Shown here piece by piece: positions 17,417-27,500 of a stretch of DNA of 64,000 nucleotides. Every line of letters starts with the position of its first letter. Position 1 is the first letter of the stretch. Below the pieces are notes generated by a model. That model was not told the DNA's origin. It saw only the letters and a program-made list of their open reading frames with translations, and ran no database searches. Made by a program: the position numbers and the translations under genes. The stretch covers positions 62,001 through 126,000 of the forward strand of contig NZ_STGG01000042.1 of the NCBI RefSeq assembly GCF_005222695.1, given 5' to 3'. This DNA comes from Massilia sp. HP4. Its GTDB lineage: Bacteria > Pseudomonadota > Gammaproteobacteria > Burkholderiales > Burkholderiaceae_D.

Positions 17417-18027
17417 TCAATGCGCGCCGCGCTTGCCCTCGTGGTGGGCAAACGCCTCGTCCAGCGCCTGCGGCAGCATGGCCTCGTCCCAAGGCTGTTC
17501 CACATACATATAGATGACGCCCCCGATCACGCCTCGGCAGGATTCGCCGCACCGTGTCCGGGATATGCTCCGAAAACTGGCGTGCCGACAAGTTCACCGA
17601 GACCGGCACCACCCGCAGCCCGGCTTGTTCCCAGGCGCGGCGTTGCTGGTAGGCGTGGCGCAGCACCCATTCTCCGATCGGCAGGATCAGGCCGGTCTCC
17701 TCGGCTAGCGCGATGAACTGGCCGGGCGGGATCGACGACCGGCCAGGCCTCGGGCCAGACCGTCTCGACCGGCTGGCCGAGCGCCCACGGATGCTTGTCC
17801 CCGAACAGCGCGCTGGCCGCTTCGTTGTAGAGGTAGGTGAAGCGCTCGCCCCACAGCACCGCCATCTGGAAGCCGGAATGCAGGCAGATGCGCGCCGCCC
17901 CGCGCAGCTCGGGCGGCCAGCCGCTGACCGGTCCCAGCGGCGAGGCGCTCCAGTCCTTGTGGCGCAATATATCGAATATGTCGCCCTCGCCCGCGAACAG
18001 GTCGGGCGCTTCCGTGTCAGTAGTCAT
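17417..18027 (-). pseudogene. Collapsed PAS-EAL-receiver signalling gene (two internal deletions)
   Basis: Three gene pieces lie in three different frames. From the ATG at 18027, a PAS-like sensor start (WSASPLGPVSGWPPELRG, LYNEAASALFGDKHPW) runs to about 17735. A different frame then continues as an EAL phosphodiesterase piece (FIALAEETGLILPIGEWVL, VSVNLSARQFSEHIPDTVRR) to about 17540. A third frame ends with the tail of a receiver domain (GVIYMYVEQPWDEAMLPQAL, EAFAHHE) and a TGA at 17417. The GGDEF region, most of EAL and most of the receiver are gone. It was probably a c-di-GMP sensor of PAS-GGDEF-EAL-REC type. Confidence 0.75.
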
Positions 18028-18208
18028 CGAGGTCTTCCGCCCGCGCCAGTCTCAGGAAGGGGATGAGGCGATTTTATCAAACGCGTCGTTTCCCGGTTTT
18101 TCGCGCTGTGGTGCGCGCAACAGCAGGAAAGTTCTAGCGCCGGCCCAGCCCCGCACCGGACAATGCACCATGTCACGCCGCGCCAACCACCTTGACACGA
18201 GGCTCACC

Positions 18209-18751
18209 ATGGATTCCGGCTCACCCGCACCCACCAGGATCGCCTTCCTCGACTTCGAACTGCTGCCGGTGCAGCGCCTGCTGCTGCGCGCCGGCCGTCC
18301 GCTGCCGATCGGCGCGCGCGCCTTCGACCTGCTGGTCCTGCTGGCCTCCCGTCCCGGCGAGGTAATGAGCAACCGCGCGCTGATGGCCGCGGTGTGGCCG
18401 AACACCGTGGTCATCGACGCCAACCTGCGGGTGCAGGTCGCGGCCCTGCGCCGCCTGTTCGGCAACGCCGGCAGCGCGATCGTGAACGTGGCCGGGCGAG
18501 GCTACGCCTTCACCGCCGAGCCCAGGCCCTGGCCAGGGGCTCAGGAAACGGGCGACGGCGCCAGCGCGCCTTGCAGCGCCTCGATCGTGGCCGGCTTGGT
18601 CAGGTGCACGTCGAAGCCGGCCGCCAATGCGCGCGCGACGTCGTCCTTCTGTCCGTATCCGGTGAGCGCCACCAGCCGCATTGCGAATCCTCCCGCCGCC
18701 TCGCCCGCCGGTGCGCCCAGGTCCGCACGCAAGGCCGCGGCCAGCGCATAG
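18209..18751 (+). CDS. Orphan OmpR/PhoB-type winged-helix domain protein, apparently truncated
   Basis: The first 110 or so residues are a Trans_reg_C winged helix (IAFLDFELLPVQRLLLRAGR, then PGEVMSNRALMAAVWPNTVV and NVAGRGYAFTAEPRP). No receiver precedes it. After residue 110 the frame runs on for 70 low-complexity residues antisense to the end of the convergent hybrid kinase gene, stopping at 18751. The winged helix ends almost exactly at the kinase stop (18541), so this may be the remains of a longer regulator cut by rearrangement. GAGG precedes the ATG at 18209. Confidence 0.55.
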   Translation: MDSGSPAPTRIAFLDFELLPVQRLLLRAGRPLPIGARAFDLLVLLASRPGEVMSNRALMAAVWPNTVVIDANLRVQVAALRRLFGNAGSAIVNVAGRGYAFTAEPRPWPGAQETGDGASAPCSASIVAGLVRCTSKPAANARATSSFCPYPVSATSRIANPPAASPAGAPRSARKAAASA

Positions 18752-20748
18752 CCATCCATGTCGGGCAGGCCGATGTCGAGGATCGCCACCTCGGGCGGTT
18801 CCACCAGCGCCAGCGCGCGCGCCTGGGCCGCGCTGTGGGCGACGCGCACCGCATGTCCCAGGTGGCGCAGCAGCAGCGCGCTGGCCGCCGCCGCGTCCAC
18901 GTTGTCGTCGACCAGCAGGACCCGGCGCGCAGCCGCGGCATTCGCCACCCGATCCGGGCCGCCGGCCTCGCCCGGCATCCCCAGCGGCAGGATTACCTCG
19001 AAGCGGCTGCCGGCGCCCGGCCCGTCGCTATGGGCCGCGACCCGGCCGCCATGCAGCTGGGCGATCTCGCGCACGATGGCCAGACCCAGCCCGAGGCCGC
19101 CGGTGCGCCGCGCCAGCGGCTGCGGCGCCTGGTAGAACGGCTCGAATACGCGCGCCAGCAGTTCCGGCGCCATGCCGGCGCCGTTGTCGCTCACGCCGAG
19201 CACCACCTCGCCGGCGCCGGCCGTCAATGTGACGCGCGTGTCGCTGCTGCCGAAACGCACCGCGTTCGACAGCAGGTTGCCCAGCACCTGGGCCAGGCGG
19301 GTCTCGTCGCCGTCGACCCAGACCTCGTGCGGCGCTTCCAGCGTGATGCGCTCGCCGGGCAGCGCCGCCACCGCGTGGCGCGCCAGTTCGGCCAGGTCGA
19401 GAGGCCGGGTATCGATCGCCAGCTTGCCGGAAGCGATGCGCGAGACGTCCAGCAGGTCGTCCACCAGGCGCCGCAGATGGGTCACCTGGCGCCGCATCAC
19501 GGCGCGCTCGCGCTGGCTGCCCGATTCATTGCGCAAGTCCATCAGGTCGAGCGAGGTCAGGATCGGGCTGAGCGGATTGCGCAGCTCATGGCCCAGCATG
19601 GCGAGAAAAGCGTCCTTGGCGTGGCCGGCCTGGTGCGCCTGGGCCAGCGCCTGTTCGAGCGACGCCAGCAGGCGCGAACGTTCTTCTTCATGTGCCGCGC
19701 GCTGGGCGGCGGCCGCTTCCAGGGCCTGGCCCATCTCGCGGATTTCCTTGATCCGCGACGGCGCCACCCGTACCGCGCGGGCGCTGCCCAGGGCCGCGGC
19801 GCCGGCCTGCACGCCCTCGATGCGGCGCACGATGCGGCCCGATAGCCACGATGCCAGCGCGATGCAGGCAGAGAGCACCACCCAGGCGCCCAGCACATAC
19901 ACCGCGAAACGCTGGAAGAACGCCACCCCGAAGCCGGCGCTGGGCGCGCCGACCGCCACCACCCAGCCGTAGCGCGGCGAGGTGGTGTAGGCGCTGATCA
20001 CGCCATCGCCCTCGAGCGTGGTGGTGGCGCCCACGCCTTCCGGCCCGCCGCTGCGCATCAGCGCTGCCAGCGACGCGCTGGGCGCGCCGACCACGGTGCG
20101 CTCCTGGTCGCGCGAACGCGCCACCAGCGTGCCGTGGCTGTCGATCACGGCGATCACCGAATCGGACGGTATGTCCTGGCGCGCGATCACATCCAGGAAA
20201 CGGTCGGGCTGGACCACGGCGGTCAGCACCCAGGGTTGGCCATCGGGCCCGGTGACGGGAATCCGCACCGGCAGCGCCGGACGGCCGCCCTGCCCGCGCG
20301 CGACGCGGCCGGCGATCGGGCGGCGCTGTTCCATCGCCTGGTGCAGGCTGTCCGGATCGGCGATGCGCGCCGGCGGCGCGCCGTAGGGCGCCATGGTGCG
20401 AAACAGGGGCTGGCCGTCGGCGCCGCTGAGCACCACGCCCAGCCAGTCGGGCCGCGACAGGCGGCTGGCCGTCTCGTGGAAGGCGCGCAGGTCGCCGCCG
20501 GCCAGTTGCGGGCTCTTGGCGATGCCGCTCAGCGCAGCCACGGTGGCGTCGAGCTCGGCGTCGACGGCGCTCGACAGCGCACGCGCGTGGCCGATCATCA
20601 TCCTCTCCTGTTCCTGCTCCAGGTAGCGGCCGGCGCCGTGGATGGTCCAGACGCCCAGCAGCACCAGCGGCAGCAGGCCGATCGCAGTCAGCAGGATCAG
20701 CAGGTGTCGAAGCGAGAGGACGGGTCCGGCATCGGCGCGCATGGGCAT
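18541..20748 (-). CDS. Membrane hybrid histidine kinase with extracellular Cache domain and receiver
   Basis: About 735 residues: membrane helix at about 12-32, a double-Cache-like periplasmic sensor (about 35-285), a second helix near 290-315, HAMP-like linker and coiled coil, HisKA with AFLAMLGHELRNPLSPIL, HATPase (NLLSNAVRF, VSDNGAGM, GLGLGLAIVREI) and a C-terminal receiver (RVLLVDDNVDAAAA, DIGLPDMDGY, LTGYG, TKPA). The start is the ATG at 20748 or 20742. The longer upstream frame is only antisense of the Lrp gene. Its ligand is unknown. It overlaps the convergent winged-helix gene. Confidence 0.88.
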   Translation of the reverse strand: MPMRADAGPVLSLRHLLILLTAIGLLPLVLLGVWTIHGAGRYLEQEQERMMIGHARALSSAVDAELDATVAALSGIAKSPQLAGGDLRAFHETASRLSRPDWLGVVLSGADGQPLFRTMAPYGAPPARIADPDSLHQAMEQRRPIAGRVARGQGGRPALPVRIPVTGPDGQPWVLTAVVQPDRFLDVIARQDIPSDSVIAVIDSHGTLVARSRDQERTVVGAPSASLAALMRSGGPEGVGATTTLEGDGVISAYTTSPRYGWVVAVGAPSAGFGVAFFQRFAVYVLGAWVVLSACIALASWLSGRIVRRIEGVQAGAAALGSARAVRVAPSRIKEIREMGQALEAAAAQRAAHEEERSRLLASLEQALAQAHQAGHAKDAFLAMLGHELRNPLSPILTSLDLMDLRNESGSQRERAVMRRQVTHLRRLVDDLLDVSRIASGKLAIDTRPLDLAELARHAVAALPGERITLEAPHEVWVDGDETRLAQVLGNLLSNAVRFGSSDTRVTLTAGAGEVVLGVSDNGAGMAPELLARVFEPFYQAPQPLARRTGGLGLGLAIVREIAQLHGGRVAAHSDGPGAGSRFEVILPLGMPGEAGGPDRVANAAAARRVLLVDDNVDAAAASALLLRHLGHAVRVAHSAAQARALALVEPPEVAILDIGLPDMDGYALAAALRADLGAPAGEAAGGFAMRLVALTGYGQKDDVARALAAGFDVHLTKPATIEALQGALAPSPVS

Positions 20749-20780
20749 TCCAAAGAGGAAACTCCCATTATAGGGTAGAC

Positions 20781-21266
20781 CTACCGCGGAATCGACAGCG
20801 CCAGGGTCTCCTTCAACTCTTCCATCACCACATAGCTCTTCGATTGGCCGGCATCGGCCACGTGCAGGATCTCGCCCAGCAGGCGCCGGTATTCGGACAT
20901 CTCGGGGATGCGCGCCTTGATCAGGTAGTCGAAATCGCCCGACACCAGGTGGCATTCCATCACCTCGGGGATGGCCAGCATCGCGCGCCGGAAGCGCTCG
21001 AACGCCTTGTCGGACTTCTGGTGCAGGTTGATCTCGACGAAGACCAGGATCTGCATGCCCAGCGCCTGCGGATTGATGCGCGCATAGTAGCCCTGGATCA
21101 CGCCGTCGCGCTCCATGCGCTTGACCCGCTCGATGCAGGGCGTGAGCGAGAGCCCGACCTGCTCGGCCAGGTCCTTCATCACGATCCGCGCATCCTGCTG
21201 CAGGATCGCCAGGATGTGCAGGTCGATCCGGTCCAGGATGCGGTTCGAGGCTTTTTGTACGCGCAT
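20781..21266 (-). CDS. Lrp/AsnC-family transcriptional regulator
   Basis: A 161-residue protein with an N-terminal HTH (LDRIDLHILAILQQDARIVM, then LAEQVGLSLTPCIERVKRME) and a C-terminal RAM ligand-binding domain (CHLVSGDFDYLIKARIPEMS). Divergent from dadA, it probably senses an amino acid such as alanine and controls dadA-alr. A near-consensus Lrp box sits between the two genes. Confidence 0.9.
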   Translation of the reverse strand: MRVQKASNRILDRIDLHILAILQQDARIVMKDLAEQVGLSLTPCIERVKRMERDGVIQGYYARINPQALGMQILVFVEINLHQKSDKAFERFRRAMLAIPEVMECHLVSGDFDYLIKARIPEMSEYRRLLGEILHVADAGQSKSYVVMEELKETLALSIPR

Positions 21267-21275
21267 GGGTCAACC

Positions 21276-21290
21276 CAGGAAAATTTGCTG
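21276..21290. promoter_or_regulatory. Putative Lrp-type operator
   Basis: CAGGAAAATTTGCTG matches 13 of 15 positions of the Lrp consensus YAGHAWATTWTDCTR. It lies 9 bp before the Lrp ATG and 86 bp before dadA, a position suited to autoregulation and control of the divergent operon. Confidence 0.5.
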
Positions 21291-21376
21291 AAAAATGACG
21301 TATTAACGGAAACAATTATCCCCCTACCCGCGATACGATGGCAACCTTTTCTGAATCGAGCTTTTCGAGGGATCGT

Positions 21377-22669
21377 ATGCGAGTCATCGTTTTGGGCAGC
21401 GGCGTGGTCGGCGTCACCACCGCGTATTACCTGGCGCAGGCCGGCCACGAAGTCACCGTCATCGACCGCCAGCCCGGTCCTGCCCTCGAGACCAGTTTCG
21501 CCAATGCCGGCCAGATCTCGCCCGGCTATGCCTCGCCCTGGGCCGCGCCCGGCATTCCGCTGAAGGCCGCCAAATGGCTGTTCCAGCGCCATGCCCCGCT
21601 GGCGATCCGGCCCGACGGTACACTGTTCCAGCTTGCCTGGATGTGGGAGATGTATCGCAACTGCGACCCGGCGCGCTACGCCGTCAACAAGGAACGCATG
21701 GTGCGCCTGGCCGAATACAGCCGCGATTGCATGCGCGCGCTGCGCCGCGATACCGGCATCGCCTATGAAGGCCGCCAGCAGGGCACCGTGCAGCTGTTCC
21801 GCACCCGCCAGCAGTTCGACGGCGCGGCCAAGGACATCGACGTATTGCGCGACGCCGGCGTGGCCTATGAGCTGCTGGAAGGCGCGCAGCTGGCCACGGC
21901 CGAACCGGCGCTGGCCAATGTGGCCGATAAACTGGTCGGCGGCCTGCGCCTGCCGAACGACGAGACCGGCGACTGCCAGCTGTTTACTACCCGCCTGACC
22001 GCCATGGCACGCGACCTGGGCGTGCGCTTCGAGTTCGACACCCCGATCCGCTATCTGAACGAGGCGAACGGCGAGATCGTTTCCGTCGAGACCGACAAGG
22101 GCGCATTCGCTGCGGATCGTTTCGTGCTGGCCCTGGGCAGCTACTCGCGCCTGCTGCTGCAGCGCTGGTTCCCGCTGCCGGTCTATCCGATGAAGGGGTA
22201 TTCGCTGACGGTGCCGATCACCGACGCTGCCCGCGCCCCGGTCTCGACCATCCTCGACGAGACCTACAAGATCGCCGTGACCCGCTTCGACGACCGCATC
22301 CGCGTCGGCGGCATGGCCGAGCTTTCCGGCTACAACCTCGACCTCAACCCGCGCCGCCGCGCCACCCTGGAGCTGGTCGTCAACGACCTGTTCCCGGGCG
22401 CGGGCGACACTGCCAGCGCCAGCTTCTGGACCGGCCTGCGCCCGATGACGCCGGACAGCACGCCAGTGGTCGGCGCCACGCCACTGCGCAACCTGTTCCT
22501 GAATACGGGGCATGGCACCCTGGGCTGGACCATGGCGGCCGGCTCGGCCAGCGTGATCGCCGACCTGGTGGGCGGCAAGGCGCCGTCGATCCGGGCCGAC
22601 GACCTGGCCGTGTTCCGCTACGCCGGCAGCGGCGCCGCGGTCGCGGGCGGCAAGCTGGCGCAGGCCTGA
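21377..22669 (+). CDS. dadA: D-amino acid dehydrogenase (D-alanine dehydrogenase small subunit)
   Basis: A 430-residue flavoprotein oxidising D-alanine to pyruvate and ammonia at the inner membrane. The N-terminal FAD motif is [20 protein letters not shown], followed by the DadA sequence [20 protein letters not shown] and the C-terminal [14 protein letters not shown] and [16 protein letters not shown]. The start is the ATG at 21377 after GAGGGA. An in-frame ATG at 21338 would add 13 residues of promoter sequence. The alanine racemase gene follows after 4 bp. Confidence 0.95.
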   Translation: MRVIVLGSGVVGVTTAYYLAQAGHEVTVIDRQPGPALETSFANAGQISPGYASPWAAPGIPLKAAKWLFQRHAPLAIRPDGTLFQLAWMWEMYRNCDPARYAVNKERMVRLAEYSRDCMRALRRDTGIAYEGRQQGTVQLFRTRQQFDGAAKDIDVLRDAGVAYELLEGAQLATAEPALANVADKLVGGLRLPNDETGDCQLFTTRLTAMARDLGVRFEFDTPIRYLNEANGEIVSVETDKGAFAADRFVLALGSYSRLLLQRWFPLPVYPMKGYSLTVPITDAARAPVSTILDETYKIAVTRFDDRIRVGGMAELSGYNLDLNPRRRATLELVVNDLFPGAGDTASASFWTGLRPMTPDSTPVVGATPLRNLFLNTGHGTLGWTMAAGSASVIADLVGGKAPSIRADDLAVFRYAGSGAAVAGGKLAQA

Positions 22670-22673
22670 CGCG

Positions 22674-23801
22674 ATGCAGCACGAAGACCAGGCCGCAGCC
22701 CGGGCCGGCGCCATTCTCAGCATCGACCTGGACGCGGTGCGCGCCAACTATCGCCTGCTGCGCGAGCGCGGCGTGCAAGGCGGCGGCAAGGCCGCCTGCG
22801 CCGCGGTGCTCAAGGCCGACGCCTACGGGCTCGGCATGCCGCAGGTGGCGAACGCGCTGGTGCGCGAGGGCTGCCGCAGCTTCTTCGTGGCCCATCTCGA
22901 CGAAGGCATCCGCCTGCGCCAGCTCATCCCTTCCGACTGCAGCATCCACGTGATGCACGGCGCCATGCCGGGCGCGGCGCGCGACTGCGTCGAGCACCGC
23001 CTGGTGCCGGTGCTGAACGACCCCGGCCAGGTCGACGAATGGCGCACGCTGGCGCGCGAGCTCGGACGCACGCTGCCGGCCGCGCTCCAGGTCGACACCG
23101 GCATGTCGCGCATGGGACTGGCCAGGTCAGACCTCGACCGCCTGCGCCAGGACCCGGACTGGCTTGGCGGCGTCGACCTGCAACTGGTGATGAGCCACCT
23201 GGCCTGCGCCGACGAGCCGGCGCATCCGCTCAACGAGCGCCAACGCCTGCGTTTCGACGAAGTGCGCGCGCTGTTCCCGGGCGTGCCGGCCAGCCTGGCC
23301 AATTCCTCGGGCGTGTTCCTGGGCCAGGCCTGGCACGCCGACCTGCTGCGGCCCGGATGCGCGCTGTATGGCATCCATCCCCAGCCCGGCCAGGCCAATC
23401 CGCTGGCCCAGGCGGTATCGCTGGCGGCGCGCGTGGTGCAGTTGCGGACCGTGGCGGCCGGCGACATCGTCGGCTATGGCGCGCGCTATGTGGCCCCGGG
23501 CGAGCGCCGCATCGCCACCATCGCCATCGGCTATGCCGACGGCTGGCTGCGCGCCCTCACCGGCCATTCCCAAGCCTTCGTAGACGGCGTGGCGGTGCCC
23601 TTCGCCGGCACCGTGTCGATGGACAGCATCACGCTGGACGTCACCGGCATTCCCGACCATCGCATCGCGCCGGGCCAGGCAGTCGACCTGCTGTGCGCAC
23701 AGCAGACGGTGGACGACGTCGCCAACCAGGCCGGCACCATCGGCTACGAGGTGCTGACCCGCCTGGGGTCGCGCTTCCACCGGCATTACATCGGAATTTA
23801 G
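22674..23801 (+). CDS. alr: Alanine racemase (catabolic, DadX-type by context)
   Basis: A 375-residue PLP enzyme interconverting L- and D-alanine. The PLP lysine lies in AAVLKADAYGLG (about residue 44), and the second catalytic region includes GYGARYVAPGERRIATIAIG. CALYGIHPQ and GTVSMDSITLDVTG are also characteristic. Coupling to dadA suggests it feeds D-alanine to the dehydrogenase during alanine catabolism. Its stop overlaps the convergent SRAP gene by 4 bp. Confidence 0.93.
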   Translation: MQHEDQAAARAGAILSIDLDAVRANYRLLRERGVQGGGKAACAAVLKADAYGLGMPQVANALVREGCRSFFVAHLDEGIRLRQLIPSDCSIHVMHGAMPGAARDCVEHRLVPVLNDPGQVDEWRTLARELGRTLPAALQVDTGMSRMGLARSDLDRLRQDPDWLGGVDLQLVMSHLACADEPAHPLNERQRLRFDEVRALFPGVPASLANSSGVFLGQAWHADLLRPGCALYGIHPQPGQANPLAQAVSLAARVVQLRTVAAGDIVGYGARYVAPGERRIATIAIGYADGWLRALTGHSQAFVDGVAVPFAGTVSMDSITLDVTGIPDHRIAPGQAVDLLCAQQTVDDVANQAGTIGYEVLTRLGSRFHRHYIGI

Positions 23802-24487
23802 AACAGCTCCAGGTTCGGCGATGGCGGCGGCGCCGCCCGCTTGGGCGCCAGCGGCGCCGGCCACGCTTTCATATGCTCGGCCGGATAATGGCGCAGGAAG
23901 CTGCGCGCCACGTCGGTGTCGCGGCAGGCCAGCCAGTCGCCCACCTCCTCTTGCGCCAGCAGCACCAGCGAACGCTTCTCGTCGCCCGGCCGGTGCATGC
24001 GGCGCATCAGCGGATGGTCGTCGGCATTGATGGTGATCTGGGTGAAAGCCGTCGACATCGAACCGTCGGCCTCCTGCCACTCGCGCCACAGTCCCGCCAC
24101 CCAGAACAGGGCGTCGTCGGCCATGCCAATGGCGGTGCGCTCGGCGCGTCCGCTCTCGTAGCACGGCTCGTAGAACCACAGCATCGGCACCGCGCACAGC
24201 TGCAGGCGGCGCCACGCGGGGGCGAACGAACGCCGCTCGACCAGCGATTCGGCGCGCGCATTCATGGTGTCGAAGGGTTTCACCTCGGGCGGGATGTGCC
24301 GGCGCGGCACCATGCCGTAGCTGGCCAGGGCGGCGTCAGGGCGCAAGCCCGGGGCGGCGCGCAGGATCGGCGCCGCATAATCCTTCCAGGTCTCTTCGGG
24401 CCAGTGCCAGTCGCGCGGCAGGATGCTGAAGGCTTTGACGCGGCCGTTGAATTGCTCGGGTGTGGGCGGACGATAATTAACGCACAT
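23798..24487 (-). CDS. SRAP (YedK/HMCES-family) abasic-site DNA-protein crosslink protein
   Basis: A 229-residue protein. The start is the ATG at 24487, so that Cys2 (MCVNYRPP) becomes the N-terminal nucleophile that crosslinks to abasic sites in single-stranded DNA. Other family residues are in TMNARAESLVER, MLWFYEP and NADDHPLMRRMHRP. The frame stays open to 24514, but starting there would bury the essential Cys. No clear LexA box was seen in the 110-bp divergent promoter region. Confidence 0.9.
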   Translation of the reverse strand: MCVNYRPPTPEQFNGRVKAFSILPRDWHWPEETWKDYAAPILRAAPGLRPDAALASYGMVPRRHIPPEVKPFDTMNARAESLVERRSFAPAWRRLQLCAVPMLWFYEPCYESGRAERTAIGMADDALFWVAGLWREWQEADGSMSTAFTQITINADDHPLMRRMHRPGDEKRSLVLLAQEEVGDWLACRDTDVARSFLRHYPAEHMKAWPAPLAPKRAAPPPSPNLELF

Positions 24488-24597
24488 GAAAAGTAGCCAA
24501 ATAATGTTGCTCAATACTAACAGTATCGGGCTTCATGCGTCACACATGGGAGCCCAAGTGTAAAATACCATCGTTCACCTTTTAGCATTTAACATCG

Positions 24598-27500
24598 ATG
24601 CCGCCAGCCAGCCTGCCCTTCCTGCCCGCCACCGACGAAACCGCGCGACTCATCCTGTCCTTCCCCTGGGAGACCACCAGCCTCGGCCCGATCGAAGGCT
24701 GGCCCACCGTGCTCAAGACCACCGTCGCCCTGATCATGGCCACCCCGGCGCCGATCGTCACGCTGTGGGGCGAGGACGGCTACATGATCTATAACGACGC
24801 CTACCGGGTTTTCGCCGGCGGGCGCCATCCGGTGCTGCTGGGATCGAAGGTACGCGAAGGCTGGCCCGAGGTGGCCGACTTCAACGACAACGTCATGAAG
24901 GTCGGCCTGGCCGGCGGCACCCTCAGCTACCAGGACCAGGAACTGACCTTGCACCGCAGCGGCCAGCCCGAGCAGGTCTGGATGAACCTCGACTATTCTC
25001 CGATCCGCGACCAGGAAGGCCGCATCGCCGGCGTGATGTCGGTGGTGGTCGAAACCTCGAGCAAGGTCAAGGCCGAGCGCCACGTGCGCGCCGAACGCGA
25101 GCGCCTGAACACCATGTTCGAGCAGGCGCCCGGCTTCATCTGCCTGCTCGAGGGCGCCGAGCACCGCTACGCCCTGGCCAACGACGCCTACCGCGCCCTG
25201 ACCGGCCACCGCCCCCTTCTCGGCATGCCGGTGGCGCTGGCGGTGCCGGAACTGGCCGAGCGCGGCATCGTCGAAGTGCTCGACCGTTGCTTCGCCGACG
25301 GCACGACCTTCCGCGCCGAAGGGGTCGAACTCACCCTGCGCAACCCCGGCCTGGACGAGCCGGTGCGCACCTTCATCGACTTCATGCTGCAGCCGCTGAA
25401 GGACGCCAACGGCGCCGTGTTCGCCACTTTCGTGGAAGGCAACGACGTCACCGAGCGCGTGACCGCCGAGCGCGCGCTGCGCGCCAGCGAAGCGCGCTTC
25501 CGTACCTTCGCCCAGGCCATGCCCAACCACGTGTGGGCGGCGCGCGACGATGGCAGCGTCGAATGGATCAACGATCGCGTGCACGAATATGCCGGCGTCG
25601 CGCGCGAGTCCTTGCTGGGCCTCGGTTCCGACCAGTTGGTGCATCCTGACGACAAGGCACGGTACAAGGGGCTGTGGGCCGCCAGCGTGGCCACCGGCGC
25701 GCCGCTCGACGCCGAGATCCGCGTGCGCCGCCACGACGGCGAATACCGCTGGCACCTGGTGCGCGCGCGCCGCCCCGAGGGCGAAGCCGGCATCGATGCG
25801 CTGTGGATCGGCAGCAGCATCGACATCGAGGAGCAAAAGCGCGCCAGCGAGGCGCTGGCGGCGGTCAACGCCACCCTGGAGGAACGGGTCGAGCGCCGCA
25901 CGGCCGAGCGCGACCGCATGTGGCGGCTGTCAAAGGACATCATGCTGGTGGCCGACCTCGAAGGCGTCCTGTCCGCCGTGAACCCCGCCTTCACGACCAT
26001 CCTCGGCTGGACCGAGGCCGAGGTGCTCGCCACGCCGCTGCTCGACCTGGTGCACCCCGATGACCGCTTGCCCACCGTGCGCCAGATCGAGGCGCTGCGC
26101 CTGGGCGGCCAGGTCTATCGTTTCGAGAACCGCTATCGGCGCAAGAATGGCAGCTGGTGCAACCTGTCCTGGACCGCCTCGCCCGACGACCAGTATATCC
26201 ACGCCGTCGGCCGCGACATCAGCGCCGACCTGCAGCAGATGGACGCCATGCGGCGCACCGAAGCAGCCCTCCAGCAGGCGCAGAAGATGGAAACGATCGG
26301 CAAGCTGACCGGCGGCGTTGCGCACGACTTCAACAACCTGCTGCAGGTCATCGGCGGCAACCTGCAGCTGATCGCGCGCCGCGCCGACGGCCTGCCCGAG
26401 ATCAAGAAGCGCGTCGAGAACGCCATGAACGGCGTCGAGCGCGGCGCCAAGCTGGCCAGCTCGCTGCTGTCGTTCGCACGCCGCCAGCCGCTCGAGCCCA
26501 AGGCGGTCAAGATCGGCCGCCTGCTGGGCAGCATGGAAGACATGATGCGGCGCGCGCTGGGCGAAGAGATCGACGTCGAGATGGTGATCTCGGGCGGCCT
26601 GTGGACCACCGAGGTCGACCCGGCCCAGCTCGAGAACGCGATCCTGAACCTGGCGATCAATGCGCGCGACGCCATGGACGGCGCCGGCAGGCTGACCATC
26701 GAGGTCGCCAACGGCGCGCTCGATGCCGGCTACTGCGCCGCGCACCCTGAAGTGGCGCCCGGCCAGTATGTGCTGCTGGCGGTCAGCGACACCGGCAGCG
26801 GCATGCCGCAGGAAGTCGTCGACCAGGCCTTCGAGCCCTTCTTCTCGACCAAGCCCGAGGGCAAGGGCACCGGACTGGGACTGTCGATGGTATACGGCCT
26901 GGTCAAGCAGTCGGGCGGCCACGTCAAGATCTACAGCGAGGTCGGCGAAGGCACCACGGTCAAGATCTACCTGCCGCGCTCCTTGCAGGCCGAGGACCAC
27001 GCCGGCGAACAGCTGGTGCAGCCGGCCACCGGCGGCCACGAGACCGTGCTGGTGGTCGAGGACGACGAGCAGGTGCGCCTGACGGTGGTCGACATGCTGA
27101 CCGATCTCGGCTACCGCGTGCTGCGCGCCAACGACGCCGCCGCGGCCCTGACCGTGGTCGACAGCGGCATCCACATCGACCTGCTGTTCACCGACGTGGT
27201 GATGCCGGGTCCCCTGCGCAGTCCGGAACTGGCGAAAAAGGCGCGCGAGCGCCTGCCGAACGTCGCCGTGCTGTTCACCTCGGGTTATACCGAGAATGCG
27301 ATCGTGCACGGGGGCCGCCTCGACCCGGGCGTGGAACTGCTCGGCAAGCCCTATACGCGCGACAACCTGGCGCGCAAGATCCGCCACGTGCTGGCCAACC
27401 AGCAGCAAAAGAACGCGGCCCTGCAGCCGGCCGCCGGCGCCGCCGCAGCGGCCGGCTCGAAGGCGCGGGTGTTGCTGGTGGAAGACGAGGACGACATCCG

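Noticed and set aside
20749..21315. Upstream extension of the hybrid kinase at 18541
   Set aside because: The extra residues are a second frame over the Lrp gene, and the kinase has a normal membrane N terminus from the ATG at 20748.
24488..24597. LexA (SOS) box upstream of the SRAP gene
   Set aside because: No CTGT-N8-ACAG-type palindrome is present. An isolated AACAGTAT is not enough.
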